Positions 1 to 11,500 of a stretch of DNA of 64,000 nucleotides are shown piece after piece. The notes under the pieces are model-generated. The model was given only the letters and a program-made list of their open reading frames with translations. It searched no databases and was not told the DNA's origin. Position numbers and translations under genes: made by a program. This stretch comes from Kitagawia praeruptora (taxonomy: Eukaryota; Streptophyta; Magnoliopsida; Apiales; Apiaceae). The stretch lies in assembly GCA_037693485.1 (NCBI GenBank), contig CM075346.1, positions 104,948,501-105,012,500 on the forward strand. Direction: 5' to 3'. Position 1 is the stretch's first letter. Every line of letters begins with the position of its first letter.

Positions 1-628
1 AAACATGTTGGGGTTTAATCTAAAATCAGGGTGAAACCACGAAAATACTTTTATGGTTTCGATTTTTTCATTTTTTTACGCGAAAATGCTTTTATGGTTT
101 CGGTTTTGCTCACCCCTAGGCTACTCGGAAAATAGGCTAACTAAAATACTATACAATTTATAAGTGTTGTAAAGAACTAAACCAAAGAAATACATACAAG
201 AAACATACACATACACCAGGACGGAAAGCAATAGAAGAAATACGTACACCAGGAGATTTGGCCGATCCTCCATTGGTAATATGACGAGTGTGAAGAGTAT
301 ATGTAGCATCCTTCGGGTGAAAATCCGGCCTCACAATAGCAGCTCTTATACTATGGATTATTGTATAGATGCCCTCGTCAATAAGCTCTTGTAAAATCCC
401 TGTCCCCCTTTGGGAGGGAAGGTAAGCCACTACAGCATCAAACGCATGGACTTTTTTTCTTAGAAGCACCATATCTCGTTGTCGTGGAATTGTGTCTTTT
501 TGAAAGCTGTGCGACGCTGTACTATGTTTTAGCATTGTAGGGTAACTCTGGTATTGACCTTTTATATTCTCTCCGTTATCGTTTCATGATTCCGTTCCTT
601 TTTATTTTATTTGTGTTCTATTCCATGG
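1..628. other. Left flank of Copia element 1
   Basis: No recognisable gene apart from the weak minus-strand ORF listed separately. The first 120 bases contain a short imperfect tandem duplication built around 'cttttatggtttcg' (near 49-62 and again near 90-105). The last five bases, CATGG at 624-628, are the left target-site duplication of the LTR element that starts at 629; the matching copy is at 15220-15224. Confidence 0.6.
158..535 (-). CDS. Hypothetical ORF, 125 codons, unidentified
   Basis: An open frame of 125 codons with unremarkable amino-acid composition in its first 90 residues (stretches such as VVAYLPSQRGTG and IHSIRAAIVRPDFHP look protein-like), then a hydrophobic, low-quality tail. 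I do not recognise the family. There is no visible partner exon, and the LTR element inserted about 90 bp upstream of its start (right side), so it could be one exon or a fragment of a host gene, or chance. No promoter or splice sites were convincingly seen. Confidence 0.2.
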   Translation of the reverse strand: MLKHSTASHSFQKDTIPRQRDMVLLRKKVHAFDAVVAYLPSQRGTGILQELIDEGIYTIIHSIRAAIVRPDFHPKDATYTLHTRHITNGGSAKSPGVRISSIAFRPGVCVCFLYVFLWFSSLQHL

Positions 629-1921
629 TGTTAGTCACAGAGGCATGCCTGTTGACATCTAGTAACAAGCCTAATTGTTTGTAATGCTTTTCATTACTTA
701 CATGACCTCTTAACTGAGGGAACCTCTAGTTGTAGAGTTTCTATTTGTTCTGTACTTGTAATAGGCACCAAATCCTAGTTGTGTAACTGTACTTATATAG
801 TCAAGAATAATGCTTGAAAGAAGTTCCAAGGTTCATGCCTCAAGCAAAAAGATAAAGACTGTCAAATAATCACAGTTGGGATTTGAAGAAATGAAGAATT
901 TGCCTAAGTACCAATTCGAGAAGTATATTTATCTATTCGAGAAGTCCAGCATTCGAGAAGTCAGGGATTCGATATCTCAGAAAACAATATTCGATATCTC
1001 TGAATACATTGTTCGATATCTCATTCGATATCTCAGAGATTCGATATGTCTATTACTCTGTTCGAGAACTCAAGAAGTCAACAAGTCAAAAGTGGTATTC
1101 GAGTTCTCAAGGAGTCAACAAGTCAAAATTCCATTCGATATCTCAAGGACTCAGAAAGCTATTCGATATCTCAAGGATTCGACAAGTCAAGTGTTCAATT
1201 CGACAACTCAAGGAATCCTGAAGAAAAGAGCTATTCGAGAAGTGATTCAATATGTCAATATAACAGTGCTCGAGAACCCAGAGTTATCGATCAAGTCAAT
1301 TCTAGTTCTCGAATCACTTACTTAGTCACTTCTCGAATACATTCCAGGAGACAAATTACTGAAGAAATTGTACAAGTCTGAAACCTACAACAAGCCAATG
1401 CACTTTATGGACCACAATTTGTAACGTGCTCTGGAAAGCCTACAAGGAAGCTTGGAGAGATATAGAAGAGACAAAGGGCTAAAGAAGTGGATCTGAACAG
1501 GCTTTGCAAAGTCAAATCTGTAACCGTTTGGACACTTACTCAAAAAGGATAGACAGACTAGAAAGTAATTTGTTTAGCTACCTTATTTGTATTAAGTAGG
1601 TTGTATCCATGTTCTATAAGGATACAGCCTCATTTCCTTAGTTATTAACTTTTTAGGAGTCAAGTTTTTCATACATTGTAAGCTATATCTCTCTGAGAAA
1701 AACGAAGCTGAGAATACTATCATTTGTATTCACAGATTGTAGCAACCTTTATCTAATAATACATTAGATTAAAGTGATATTGTGTCTTGTGTTGTTCTTT
1801 ATCCGCACCTACATCTTTGCACACACAAACACCTATATGCTACATAGACTCACGAACAAGAAAAGTTCAAGAATCCATTCACCCCCCCTCTGTATTCTTT
1901 TGCTGTATTCAATACTCAACA
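629..1921 (+). repeat. 5' LTR of Copia element 1
   Basis: Begins TGTTAG and ends CAACA; directly followed by the primer-binding site. About 930-1340 is packed with short motifs starting TTCGA (TTCGAGAAGTC, TTCGATATCTC, TTCGACAACTC). About seven of these form TTCGAGAA or TTCTCGAA, which fit the TTCnnGAA dyad of heat-shock elements. A TATA-like TTATATAG lies at 793-800. Open frames seen here are by-products of the repeats. Confidence 0.93.
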
Positions 1922-1923
1922 AG

Positions 1924-1935
1924 TGGTATCAGAGC
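1924..1935 (+). other. Primer-binding site, element 1
   Basis: TGGTATCAGAGC two bases after the LTR end matches the complement of the 3' end of plant initiator tRNA-Met, the usual primer of Copia elements. Confidence 0.92.
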
Positions 1936-1966
1936 GGACTGTTTATTTAAAAACAGGAAAACGATC

Positions 1967-4464
1967 ATGAGTTCGAATACACCAAAAACCACAGGAACGG
2001 TGAAAGTCCCTAAGTTTGACAAAGAAAATTACAACCTCTAGAAGATAAAAATGATGTTGTTCATCAAAGCCTCTCATCCTTTATATCCTGAGATTCTCAA
2101 GAATGGTCCCTTTGTTCCACAACAAGAGATAGCTGAGAAGACTGTTGGAACCGTAACTTTTCCAAGATCTTATATGGCCAAGGAACCATCTAAATGGACA
2201 GAATCAGAAAAGGAGATGGTTGCTCTTGACAACCATCTCATGTTGCTAATTATTGATTCCATGGATATGTCAATGTTTGCAAACATTGCATCGTGCACAT
2301 CTACCAAAGAATGGGATCACATTGAGGTATTATGTGAAGGAACTGATGAGGTCAAGGAAAACAAGAAATAGATACTGGTCACACAGTATGAAGCTTTCAT
2401 GGCATAGCCCAAGGAAAGCATTACTGAGATGTTTGAGAGATTTCACAAGCTAGTTACTGAGTTGCAGATGAATGGCAAGGTTTACAGCACCAAGGAGTTA
2501 AACATGAAGTTTCTGCTATCTTCACCAAATCATCTAGAGCAAAGGGTCATTTCTCTAAGAGAAAGAGACTTGAACAAAATCACTTATGATGTGCTCTATG
2601 GGGTTCTAAAGACTCATGAGCTTGAGTTGCTTCAGAAAAGGGCTATCCAAGCCAACCAAGGCAGAATGATAAACACATCATGTGCCTTGATTGTCAACAA
2701 ATCTATTCAAGACCTAGAAGCATCTACAAGCCAGCTAGGATAGAGGAGATAGTAGATGATATAGAACCTAAAGCTGAAGTAAGTGAGCCTGTTGAGGAGA
2801 AGGAGGAAGAAGAGTTTTACACTCTTGAAGAACTAGATGGGATGGAAAACACTTCATATGCTTTCATGGCCAGAAAATTTCCAAACATCAGATTCAAGAG
2901 GAACCAACCCTTCAAACCTAAAACCCAAAACCATTCATTCAACAAGAGCAAGGCATCTGTGAAACCAAACAAGAATAAGTTCAAAACCAGCCATGTGGAT
3001 AGGTCATCTGTAAGGTGTTGTAGATGCAATGACCTAGGGCATTTTGCCAGTGAATGCACAAAGCCTAAAAAGAAGGATAGAGAGTTTCTTGAGCTCGAAG
3101 CTAAATATGAGGCCCTTCTGAAAAAGCAGACACAAGGTAAGGCCTACATTGCTGAAGGGAAGTGTTGGGATGATTCTGATAGTGATGGAGAGGAACAAGA
3201 ATTTTGCAACTATGCCTTGATGGCCAATTCCAAGGATGACACATCTCCATAAGACTCTCAGGTACCATCTCTCACTACTATAGATATGTCTGTTTCTGAG
3301 TATAAATGCATGATTGAACAACTATCTGTTGAGATGTTTAATATTCATACTAGTATGACTACTACTAATGAAGAAATTGCTAAACTGTATACTAGAAATG
3401 AAATGTTAACCAAAAGGAATGAGGAACTTGAGCTAACTGCTATGTAAGTAGAAAACCTTAAGAAAGAAGTTGAATATTTGCAGAATAAGGTTCTATGTGC
3501 TAGTCAAGTGGAAAAGGCTCTTAGGGATGAATTAGCTGAAAATGAATTCAAACTGAAAACATTTAAGAAATCAGCTGGTCTAGTGCAATCCTACTGTGAG
3601 AAAATTCAAGCTAAACCCAAGGCTGCTATTGGACTTGACTATGGCACTCTTAAACAGAGAAAAGGCTATGTTGTCATTGAAGATGACACAGTTGTTCATG
3701 AGGAAGTGCCTCACATTTTGAAAAAGGCTGAAAATCCAATTTTTAAAGAATCAACATTTGAAATTGATGAGGATGCCTTACTCATCAAGCAAATGTTGAA
3801 TGATGAGGATGAGGCACAATCCAGTGAACAACAAGCATCCTCCAAGAGTGAGAGTGTCAAGTCAAAGGCCAAGGAGCCAGTAGATGATAGGTCAAGACCT
3901 AAGAAGTTTGTTAAGTTTGTTTCAGCTGTGAAGAGTTAATCAGAGAAGAAAGTGACTAAGAAGAAATAGAACAGAAATGGAAAGTTATGGATTAACAAAG
4001 ATAACAACTATGCTTATATGCCTAATGCCCCTAGGAAAACTTGTCAGAACTGTTTCAATACCAATCATTTAACTCATGCATGCAAGAAACCTGTTGGTAG
4101 TGTGCCCAAACCTTTCTATGATTGTTCTGTGCCTCTAAGACATAGAGATGCACCATTTTGTGATAAATTTGACTGTATGCCATGCAATATGAATGTTATG
4201 ACTAGTTGTTTCAATTTGAAAATGCAATTCATTGATGGTTGTATTATTCACAATTCTCACACACACTACACAAGGTCAAAGTCTTCAAGTCCTCCTAAAG
4301 CTAGGAAGGTACCTCTATCACCTAAGTCTGAGACCTCAGGTTCTAAGACTTCTAACAGTGACAAGAAGACTAACACCAAGAAAGTTGACAAGCATGTTGT
4401 TTATGATAAAACTGGTTCTAAGTCACATGGACCCAAACTTGTTTGGGTACCAAAGGAGAAGTAA
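1967..4464 (+). pseudogene. gag: Copia gag, element 1 (disrupted)
   Basis: Starts at the ATG that aligns with the intact gag of element 2 (32003). It would encode the capsid-type Gag that packages element RNA. The UBN2/Retrotran_gag_2-like N-terminal region is followed by a CCHC zinc knuckle (CCRCNDLGHFASEC, near 3017-3060), a charged coiled-coil-like stretch and a second CCHC motif (CQNCFNTNHLTHAC, near 4043-4085). In-frame stops lie at 2039, 2369, 2405, 3250, 3445, 3937 and 3967, and a 1-bp deletion near 2738 shifts the frame. Most of the stops are C-to-T or G-to-A changes relative to element 2. The frame ends at 4464, overlapping the pol frame as in element 2. Confidence 0.9.
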
Positions 4465-7400
4465 TACCTTTGTGTTTGCAGGGCAAAGAAAGTGAAAAGA
4501 AGGTCATGTGGATTTTGGACAGTGGATGCTCAAATCATATGGCTGGTGATATGGCCCTGCTATCACAGTATGAGGAAAAGGCGGGCCCAATGGTTGCTTT
4601 TGGAGATGACAGCATGGATAACACATTGGGATATGGCAAGTTGAAAGTTGGTAATGTCATCATTGAAGATGTAGCACTTGTCAAGGGACTTAAGCATAAT
4701 CTGCTAAGTGTTGGTCAGTTTACTGATAGAGGATTCAAGGTGGATTTTGACAAAGATGAATGTTTGATCACCCACAAGAAGACTGGTGATTTTGCTCTAT
4801 CTGGAGTAAGGAAAGGAAGCCTTTTTGTAGCCAATATGGATTCTACAAACAAGGACCAAATTTGTTGCTTCTACTCAAAAGCATCAAATGAAGATTGTTG
4901 GCCGTGGCACAAGAAATTATCACATCTAAACTTCAAAGACATTAATTCTCTAGTCAAAAGAGAGTTAGAGAGAGGCATGCCCACACTTGAATTCTGTCAA
5001 GAAGGAGTGTGTGAGGCTTGTCAAAAAGGAAAGATGAAAAGATCAAGCCACAAGTCAAAGATTGTGACATCAATAACCAAGCCCCTACAACTCATTCATA
5101 TGGATTTGTTTGGGTCTGTCAATATTATGTCACTAGGAAGAAAGAAGTATGCCTTGGTGATGGTTTATGACTTTACAAGGTATACATGGGTGAAATTTCT
5201 GTCATCAAAAGATGAGGCTCCACAAGTAATCATTGAGCACATAAAGAAAGTTGACAAGGAAGCAAAGGCCAACAATGCAATTGTGATTGCACTGAGAAGT
5301 GATAATGGAACAGAGTTCAGAAATGCCATACTTGAAGCATTCTGCAAAGAGAATGGGATTTTTCAGCAATTCTCAGCTCCAAGGACTCCACAACAAAATG
5401 GAGTTGTTGAGAGAAATAATAGAACTCTAATTGAGGCTGCTAGAACAATGTTACTTGATGCAAAGATTCCTACATGTTTTTGGGCTGAGGCTATAAGCAC
5501 TGCATGCTATATCCAGAACAGAACCCTCATCAACAAAAACACTAGAAAGACACCTTACAATTTGATTACTGGAAAGAAGCCTACTCTAAAGTATGTTCAT
5601 ACTTTTGGAAGCAAATGCTTTGTATTGAAGGATAATTCTGAATATGTTGGTAAGTTTGATGCAAAGGCATTTGAAGGAATTTTTCTTGGCTACTCTATGG
5701 AAAGAATTGCATACAAAGTTTATGTCATCAGTCAAAAGAAAATTATGGAAATCACAGATGTGACATTTGATGACAGCAAACTACCTGGACTAGAAGAAGC
5801 CAATGATGAAGATAAAGATCCATTGAAGTTTGATAATCTAGTGATTCTGATGAAGAGACTGAAACTGAAGTTGAAACTCAAGTTCAACAGACTCAAGTGA
5901 ATGATGATACAAGAGAAGAATTTGTGCCAATCAACAGTGGAGAAATAAGCATCCAAGACATACCTGTGAGTAGTGGCAACCTCACAGGGGGAGGAAATGA
6001 GAATGATCATAATTTGGATGATGAAGCAACATCAAGAATGAGAATTCAGGCTGAGCATTCAAGGAAATGGGATAGATCACACACTGCGGAGCAAATCATT
6101 GGAGATCATAATGCAGGAGTAAGGACTAGGAGAGCAACTCAGAATGAGTGCCTCTATGGTTGTTTTCTATCTCAGGTCGAGCCTAAGAAACTTGATGATG
6201 CACTGTTGGATCCAGATTGGATTATTGCCATGTAAGAGGAGCTGAATCAATTTGAAAGGAACAAAGTATGGGAACTTATGCTTGCACCAAAGAATAGAAC
6301 CATTGTTGGAACAAAATGGATCTGAAGAATAAGATGGATGAAGATGGTGTGATAGTAAGAAACAAAGCAAGGTTGGTTGCAAAAGGATACTCTCAACAGA
6401 AAGGCATTGATTATGATGAGACATTTGCCCCTGTTGCTAGATTGGAAGCCATCAGAATATTCTTGGCATTTGCTGCTCACTCAAACTTTAAAGTTTATCA
6501 AATGGATGTCAAGAGTGCATTTCTGAATGGAGAGTTGGAAGAAGAAGTTTATGTGCAATAACCACCTAGCTTTGAGGATCCACACTTCCCAGAATTTGTC
6601 TACAGACTGCTTAAGGCACTGTATGGACTTAAGCAGGCTCCAAGGGCATGGTATGATACTCTATCACAATTTCTCCTTGAAAATCAATTCACTAGAGGCA
6701 CATTGGACAAGACACTGTTTTACAAGAAGCATGGTGATGATATTATCCTAGTTCAGATTTATGTGGATGTAATCATTTTTGGCTCTACAAACGAGAAGCT
6801 GTGTGAGAAATTTTCTAAACTCATGCAGAGCAGATATGAGATGAGTATGATGGGAGAGTTGACATTCTTTCTTGGGTTGCAAGTCAGTCAAAGGAAGGAT
6901 GGTATCTTTATCAGTCAGACCAAGTACATAAAGGATTTATTGAAGAAGTTTGACTTGGAAGATTGCTCACCTGCAAAGACACCTATGGCCATTGCCACTA
7001 AATTGGATGAAGATGCTAAAGGCAAGAAAGTAGATATCTCAGTCTATAGAGGCATGGTTGGTTCTCTACTCTACCTCACTGCAAGTAGGCCAGACATCAT
7101 GTTTGCTAAATGTTTGTGTGCAAGGTTTCAATCAAATCCAAAAGAATCACATTTGATTGCTATAAAAGGATCTTTAGATATCTGAAGGGTACTCCAAACT
7201 TGGGTCTATGGTATCCTAAGGACACAGGGTTCAATCTGGTTGGTTATTCTGATGCTGATTATGCTGGATGCAGAGAAAAGCACCTCAGGTAGCTGCCAGT
7301 TTCTTGGACAAAGGTTAGTCTCTTGGTATAGCAAGAAACAACAATCTGTGTTAACTTCTACAGCTGAGGCTGAATACATAGCTGCTGAAAGTTGCTGTGC

Positions 7401-7704
7401 TCAAGTGCTTTGGATTAGAAATCAACTTAGAGATTATGGACTTGTGTTGGAAAGAATTCCAATCATGTGTGACAACACAAGTGCAATCTCTATAGTTGCA
7501 AATCCTGTCAATCATTTTAGGACAAAGCACATTGACATCAGATATCATTTCATTAGAGAACATGCAACTAATGGAACCATTGAGTTGCATTATGCCTCTA
7601 CAGATAAACAGCTAGCTGACATATTCACTAAGCCATTAGATGAAGCCACCTTCACAAGGTTGGTTAGTGAGATTGGAATGCTGAATTCTTCAGATTCTGG
7701 CTAA
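4443..7704 (+). pseudogene. pol: Copia pol, element 1 (disrupted)
   Basis: Encodes protease (LDSGCSNHM), GAG_pre-integrase zinc region (H-H-C-C, ending CEACQKGK), integrase core, RT and RNase H in Copia order. Relative to element 2 it has 1-bp deletions near 5840, 6321 and 7168, an 8-bp deletion near 7275, and stops at 6233 and 6559 (CAA to TAA). The RT catalytic box reads YVDV (codon at 6769-6771) rather than YVDD, which would remove the second metal-binding aspartate. The RNase H end (TKHIDIRYHFIREH) remains readable to the stop at 7702-7704. Confidence 0.93.
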
Positions 7705-8538
7705 GTGAGTATATCATCTAGATTGTTGCAGCAGTAAACACTTACTTTATCTAAATTCTCAATATTTTTGGAGTAAGTGTTGGATAAAATATGATTTATA
7801 AATATTTCAAATCTGTTGCATATGTTGGAAAATCATATTTTCTTGTTAACTTGAAATTTCTATGAAATTTTGAGAAAATCACTGTTTAATTTGCTAGAAT
7901 ATTCTTAAAATGAATATGGCTGGTAAATTTTAAAAGATAGTGAAAATTAATTTTTGTGAGTAATGAGTATATTTCGATAAGTCAGACTTCTCGAATGATT
8001 CACTATTCGACATCTCTAGCTAGTCTTATTAGAGCACTCTCAAGTTCTCGAATAGAGTATTTTAGAGATATCGAATAGAGGTACTCTTGACTTCTCGAAT
8101 AGCGTATCTGAGTTCTCGAACACTGTTATTTGAGTTCTCGAATCATTTGAAAAGGCTGATTTCTCGCTGAATTTTAACCGATTTTGGATTTTTATTCAAA
8201 ATTCAGAATTACTCATAAAAACATATTTTACCTAATTTAGAATTATTTCTAAGTTAGATAACTTCCAGCTGTGAGTTACAACTTGCTTGAGTTATCGAAT
8301 AAGCCTTTCTTGACTTATCGAATAGTTGTTTTTTACTTCTCGAATGACTGACTTGTCGATACAAAACATACATCTAATCGACAATTCAAGTACTTCATAC
8401 TTATACAATTCAACATCTATTCGATTCATTTCATTCGATTTCTCAAGCATCTAAACTCCCAAAACCTCTAAAAACCTAACTGCCAAAAGCCAAATTTCTG
8501 CTTCAACCTTTACTATTTCTTCTCTCCTCTCTGTATAA
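7705..8538 (+). promoter_or_regulatory. Pol to ORF3 spacer with TTCTCGAA cluster, element 1
   Basis: An AT-rich spacer of about 830 bp without a convincing gene. From about 7975 to 8350 it carries repeated TTCTCGAA and related TCGAAT motifs, the reverse complement of those in the LTR. The third ORF starts at 8539. An internal promoter or splice-acceptor function is possible but is inferred only from the motif cluster and position. Confidence 0.45.
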
Positions 8539-11500
8539 ATGGCAACAGTGAAGTTCAACACCAATTTTATCGCTTTGACCAGTGATGTTGAAGCACCAAA
8601 TGCGAACTTCAAATGTTTCATGAAATGGATGGCTGAATCATATATCAAGGATGCACTCTCAGCCAACCCAACTCTGTATCTAGATATCTTGGAACAGTTT
8701 TGGGGAACTGCTATTGTGGAAGTTGTAGCCCAGGAAAACGCAATAACTTCATATATCATCTACTGCAAGATTCAGGATAAGGAAATCACTATCACTACTG
8801 CAGACATGAATCAAGCACTAGGCCTATAACAAGAATCATATGACATCCTGGCCACAAATGCAGAGTTAGAAGACTTCTTTGACTTCATCAACTACTCAGA
8901 TAGGATCAATCTTGGAAAGTTAAAGAGAAAGAATCTGAGAAAGGAGTGGAGCTATGTGTTTGCAACTCTTCTTCAAGTCTTCACTGCCAGGAAATCAAGC
9001 TTTGACCAAATCAGTGCACCTGTGCAACAGATTGGCTATGCATTGGCCCATGGAAGAAAGATAGATGTTGGTCAAATCATCCTACAAGAGCTGTATGGGA
9101 GATTTGGTAAGAACACAACCAAGAGAGGTACTAACATTTTCTTCCCTCGCTTTATTCAATAGGGTTAATAATCAAGTGAGTCACTCGAGTGAGCTCAATG
9201 TATCAAGTTGGTCACTGACTTCAAACCGATATCAAACAGGTCACTTTTATCACATAAGAGTATTAAGCAGGTCACTTTAATCACTTAAGAGTACACTCCG
9301 TTAGTTTTTCAATTACTTAAAGACAGAAAATGCTGACGTGTTAAGAAATATCTGATGTGGCATGTACGTTATTAGGTAACGGATCTATTTGGCCATTTCA
9401 TAATGGCTCTGTCTCTTAAAAAATATGTATATATAGCATCTGTATGTATGTAAATTAGGGTTCATATATATCCTTTTAAAATTCTCCCCCAAATCAATCA
9501 AATCCTTTAACCACAGTAATCTAAATATGTTCAAATATAGAAGCCCTAATCCCAACAGTTCATGAGGTTCTTCCGTTTCAAATATACATGCCACATCAGA
9601 TTATTCTTAACACATCATCATTTGCCGTTAATTTTAGTTTATGCTAATTGATCGAGTGTACTCTTATGTGATTAAAGTGACCTGCTTGATACCGGTTTGA
9701 AATCAGTGACCAACTTGATACATTGAGCTCACTCGAATGACTCACTTGATTATTAACCCTTATTCAATATGTTCTTAATTTCAAAAATGCTCAATTGATT
9801 GAACTGCCTGGGATAGATAGAAATAGAATAGGCTATCCTAAATCCATGACCAAACTCATTTTTGGTAATTTGGAGACTAGGAATGATGTGGATGTAAGAC
9901 TCAAAATAACTCCCCATATGGAGAGTCTATTTAGGACTTACCCCCACAACATGCCAATATTTGATGCAAAATCTCAGTTAGCACATCCCAAGCAAGTGGA
10001 ACAAAATGCTAACCCAGGGCCTGCTAACCAACCCTCTCAACCAAACACTGAGCCAACTGCATCATCCTCTCAAAAGGGTGATGTTAGTAAAAAGGAGAAG
10101 AAGAGAAAACAGGTTGTTTCTGCACCTTTAACCATCTTATCTGAAGCAGCATTGGCTATAGAATTAGAAAGTGAGGCACCTGAGTCACCCCTTATCAGGC
10201 CAAAGAAGAAGAAAACTAAAACCACCTCTTCAGTCACACAAATGGCTGAAGTTGTAAAATCAGGGGCACACAGTTCACTAGATGTATCCGCTCAACAGGG
10301 TGCATCTATAGAATCAAGCATCCTCCCCAATGCACCTATTTGTACAGAGTCAGCACATGGGAGTGATAAGGCTGGCAAAACACTGAGTGGAGAGCACATC
10401 ACAATTGAAACTCCCTCTATCTCTCAGGGGGAGTTTCCAAACTCTAATCTACAAGACACTTCTCTTCCAGAATCTACCACTCAAATTTCTTTGCAGCCTG
10501 CAACTCAAGCAATTGAGGAGCAAGGCATTGATCATCAAGAATTATCTTCTCTTGATGAGCCAATGAATTCAAGTGACTTGGTGCATGACACCTTGCTCAC
10601 CACCCAGGACCCACATTTAGATGGTGAGGGAATGCATGCTGGGGCATCTCCTAATGACACCATCACAAACACAGAGGTTCCACTAGTTTTCACTAGAGAC
10701 TCTGTGCCTGTGTCAACTGCTGGTGTAACTCATCCCACTTCTGTGGAGACACCAGTAGTAGAGTCATTCCATCCGGTTACAGAAGTTGCATCTATAACTG
10801 AGGAGTCTAGCTTGCCTAGCTCTAGCTCTGACTTTCTGTCACAATGGCTGAAGCCTGTGCAACATCACAGTACTTCAGGATCAGGGTCTGTTCCACCACA
10901 ATTGACGGTTGAAGCACTTCAAAGCTTAGTTGTGGATCAGATTCCTGAGTTTGTCAAGATTGCTCAGAACTTGGTCACCTCCAACATCCCTAATCCAGAC
11001 TATGAAGCCATTCTGCTATGCCATAGGGATGATGTGGAGATGTAAAAGACAAAGATAGTTGATGATGATGAGAGAGATGGCAATGTAGATGCCTGGTTGC
11101 AAGGAAAATATGATATTACTCTTGATGAAGCACTTCAATATCTTAGAGAGGAATACATCACTTCACTAGGTTCCAATTCCAAATCTCTGACCCCTGGTGA
11201 AGTGTATGAGGCCATGAATGATTCACACAAGAGATTCCTCAAGGCTGCCCACTATCTTGGAAAAGGAGTCAAAATTGAGGTCAGCAAAGTGTGTGATAAG
11301 ACAGCTACTACAGTGGAAGAAATCAAGAGGACCTTTGATGCCAAATTCCCTCAGTTGGACAGTGTGTTTAAGGACCTCAAACGCTGCAACACCACCTGCA
11401 CCAAGATGGATAATGGGCTAGCACTGCTAAAGGATATTGTCACAGGTCTGGGGCATAAATTCCAAACTCTATCTGATCAGAGCACATATGCCAATGCCAT

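Noticed and set aside
876..1381. Overlapping ORFs inside the LTRs (also near 14188, 30966 and 43822)
   Set aside because: They follow the TTCGA-type repeats of the LTR, occur in all frames, and have no start context or family; LTR sequence, not genes.
8451..8759. Minus-strand ORF over the start of ORF3 (also 38573-38827)
   Set aside because: Shadow of the sense-strand third ORF.
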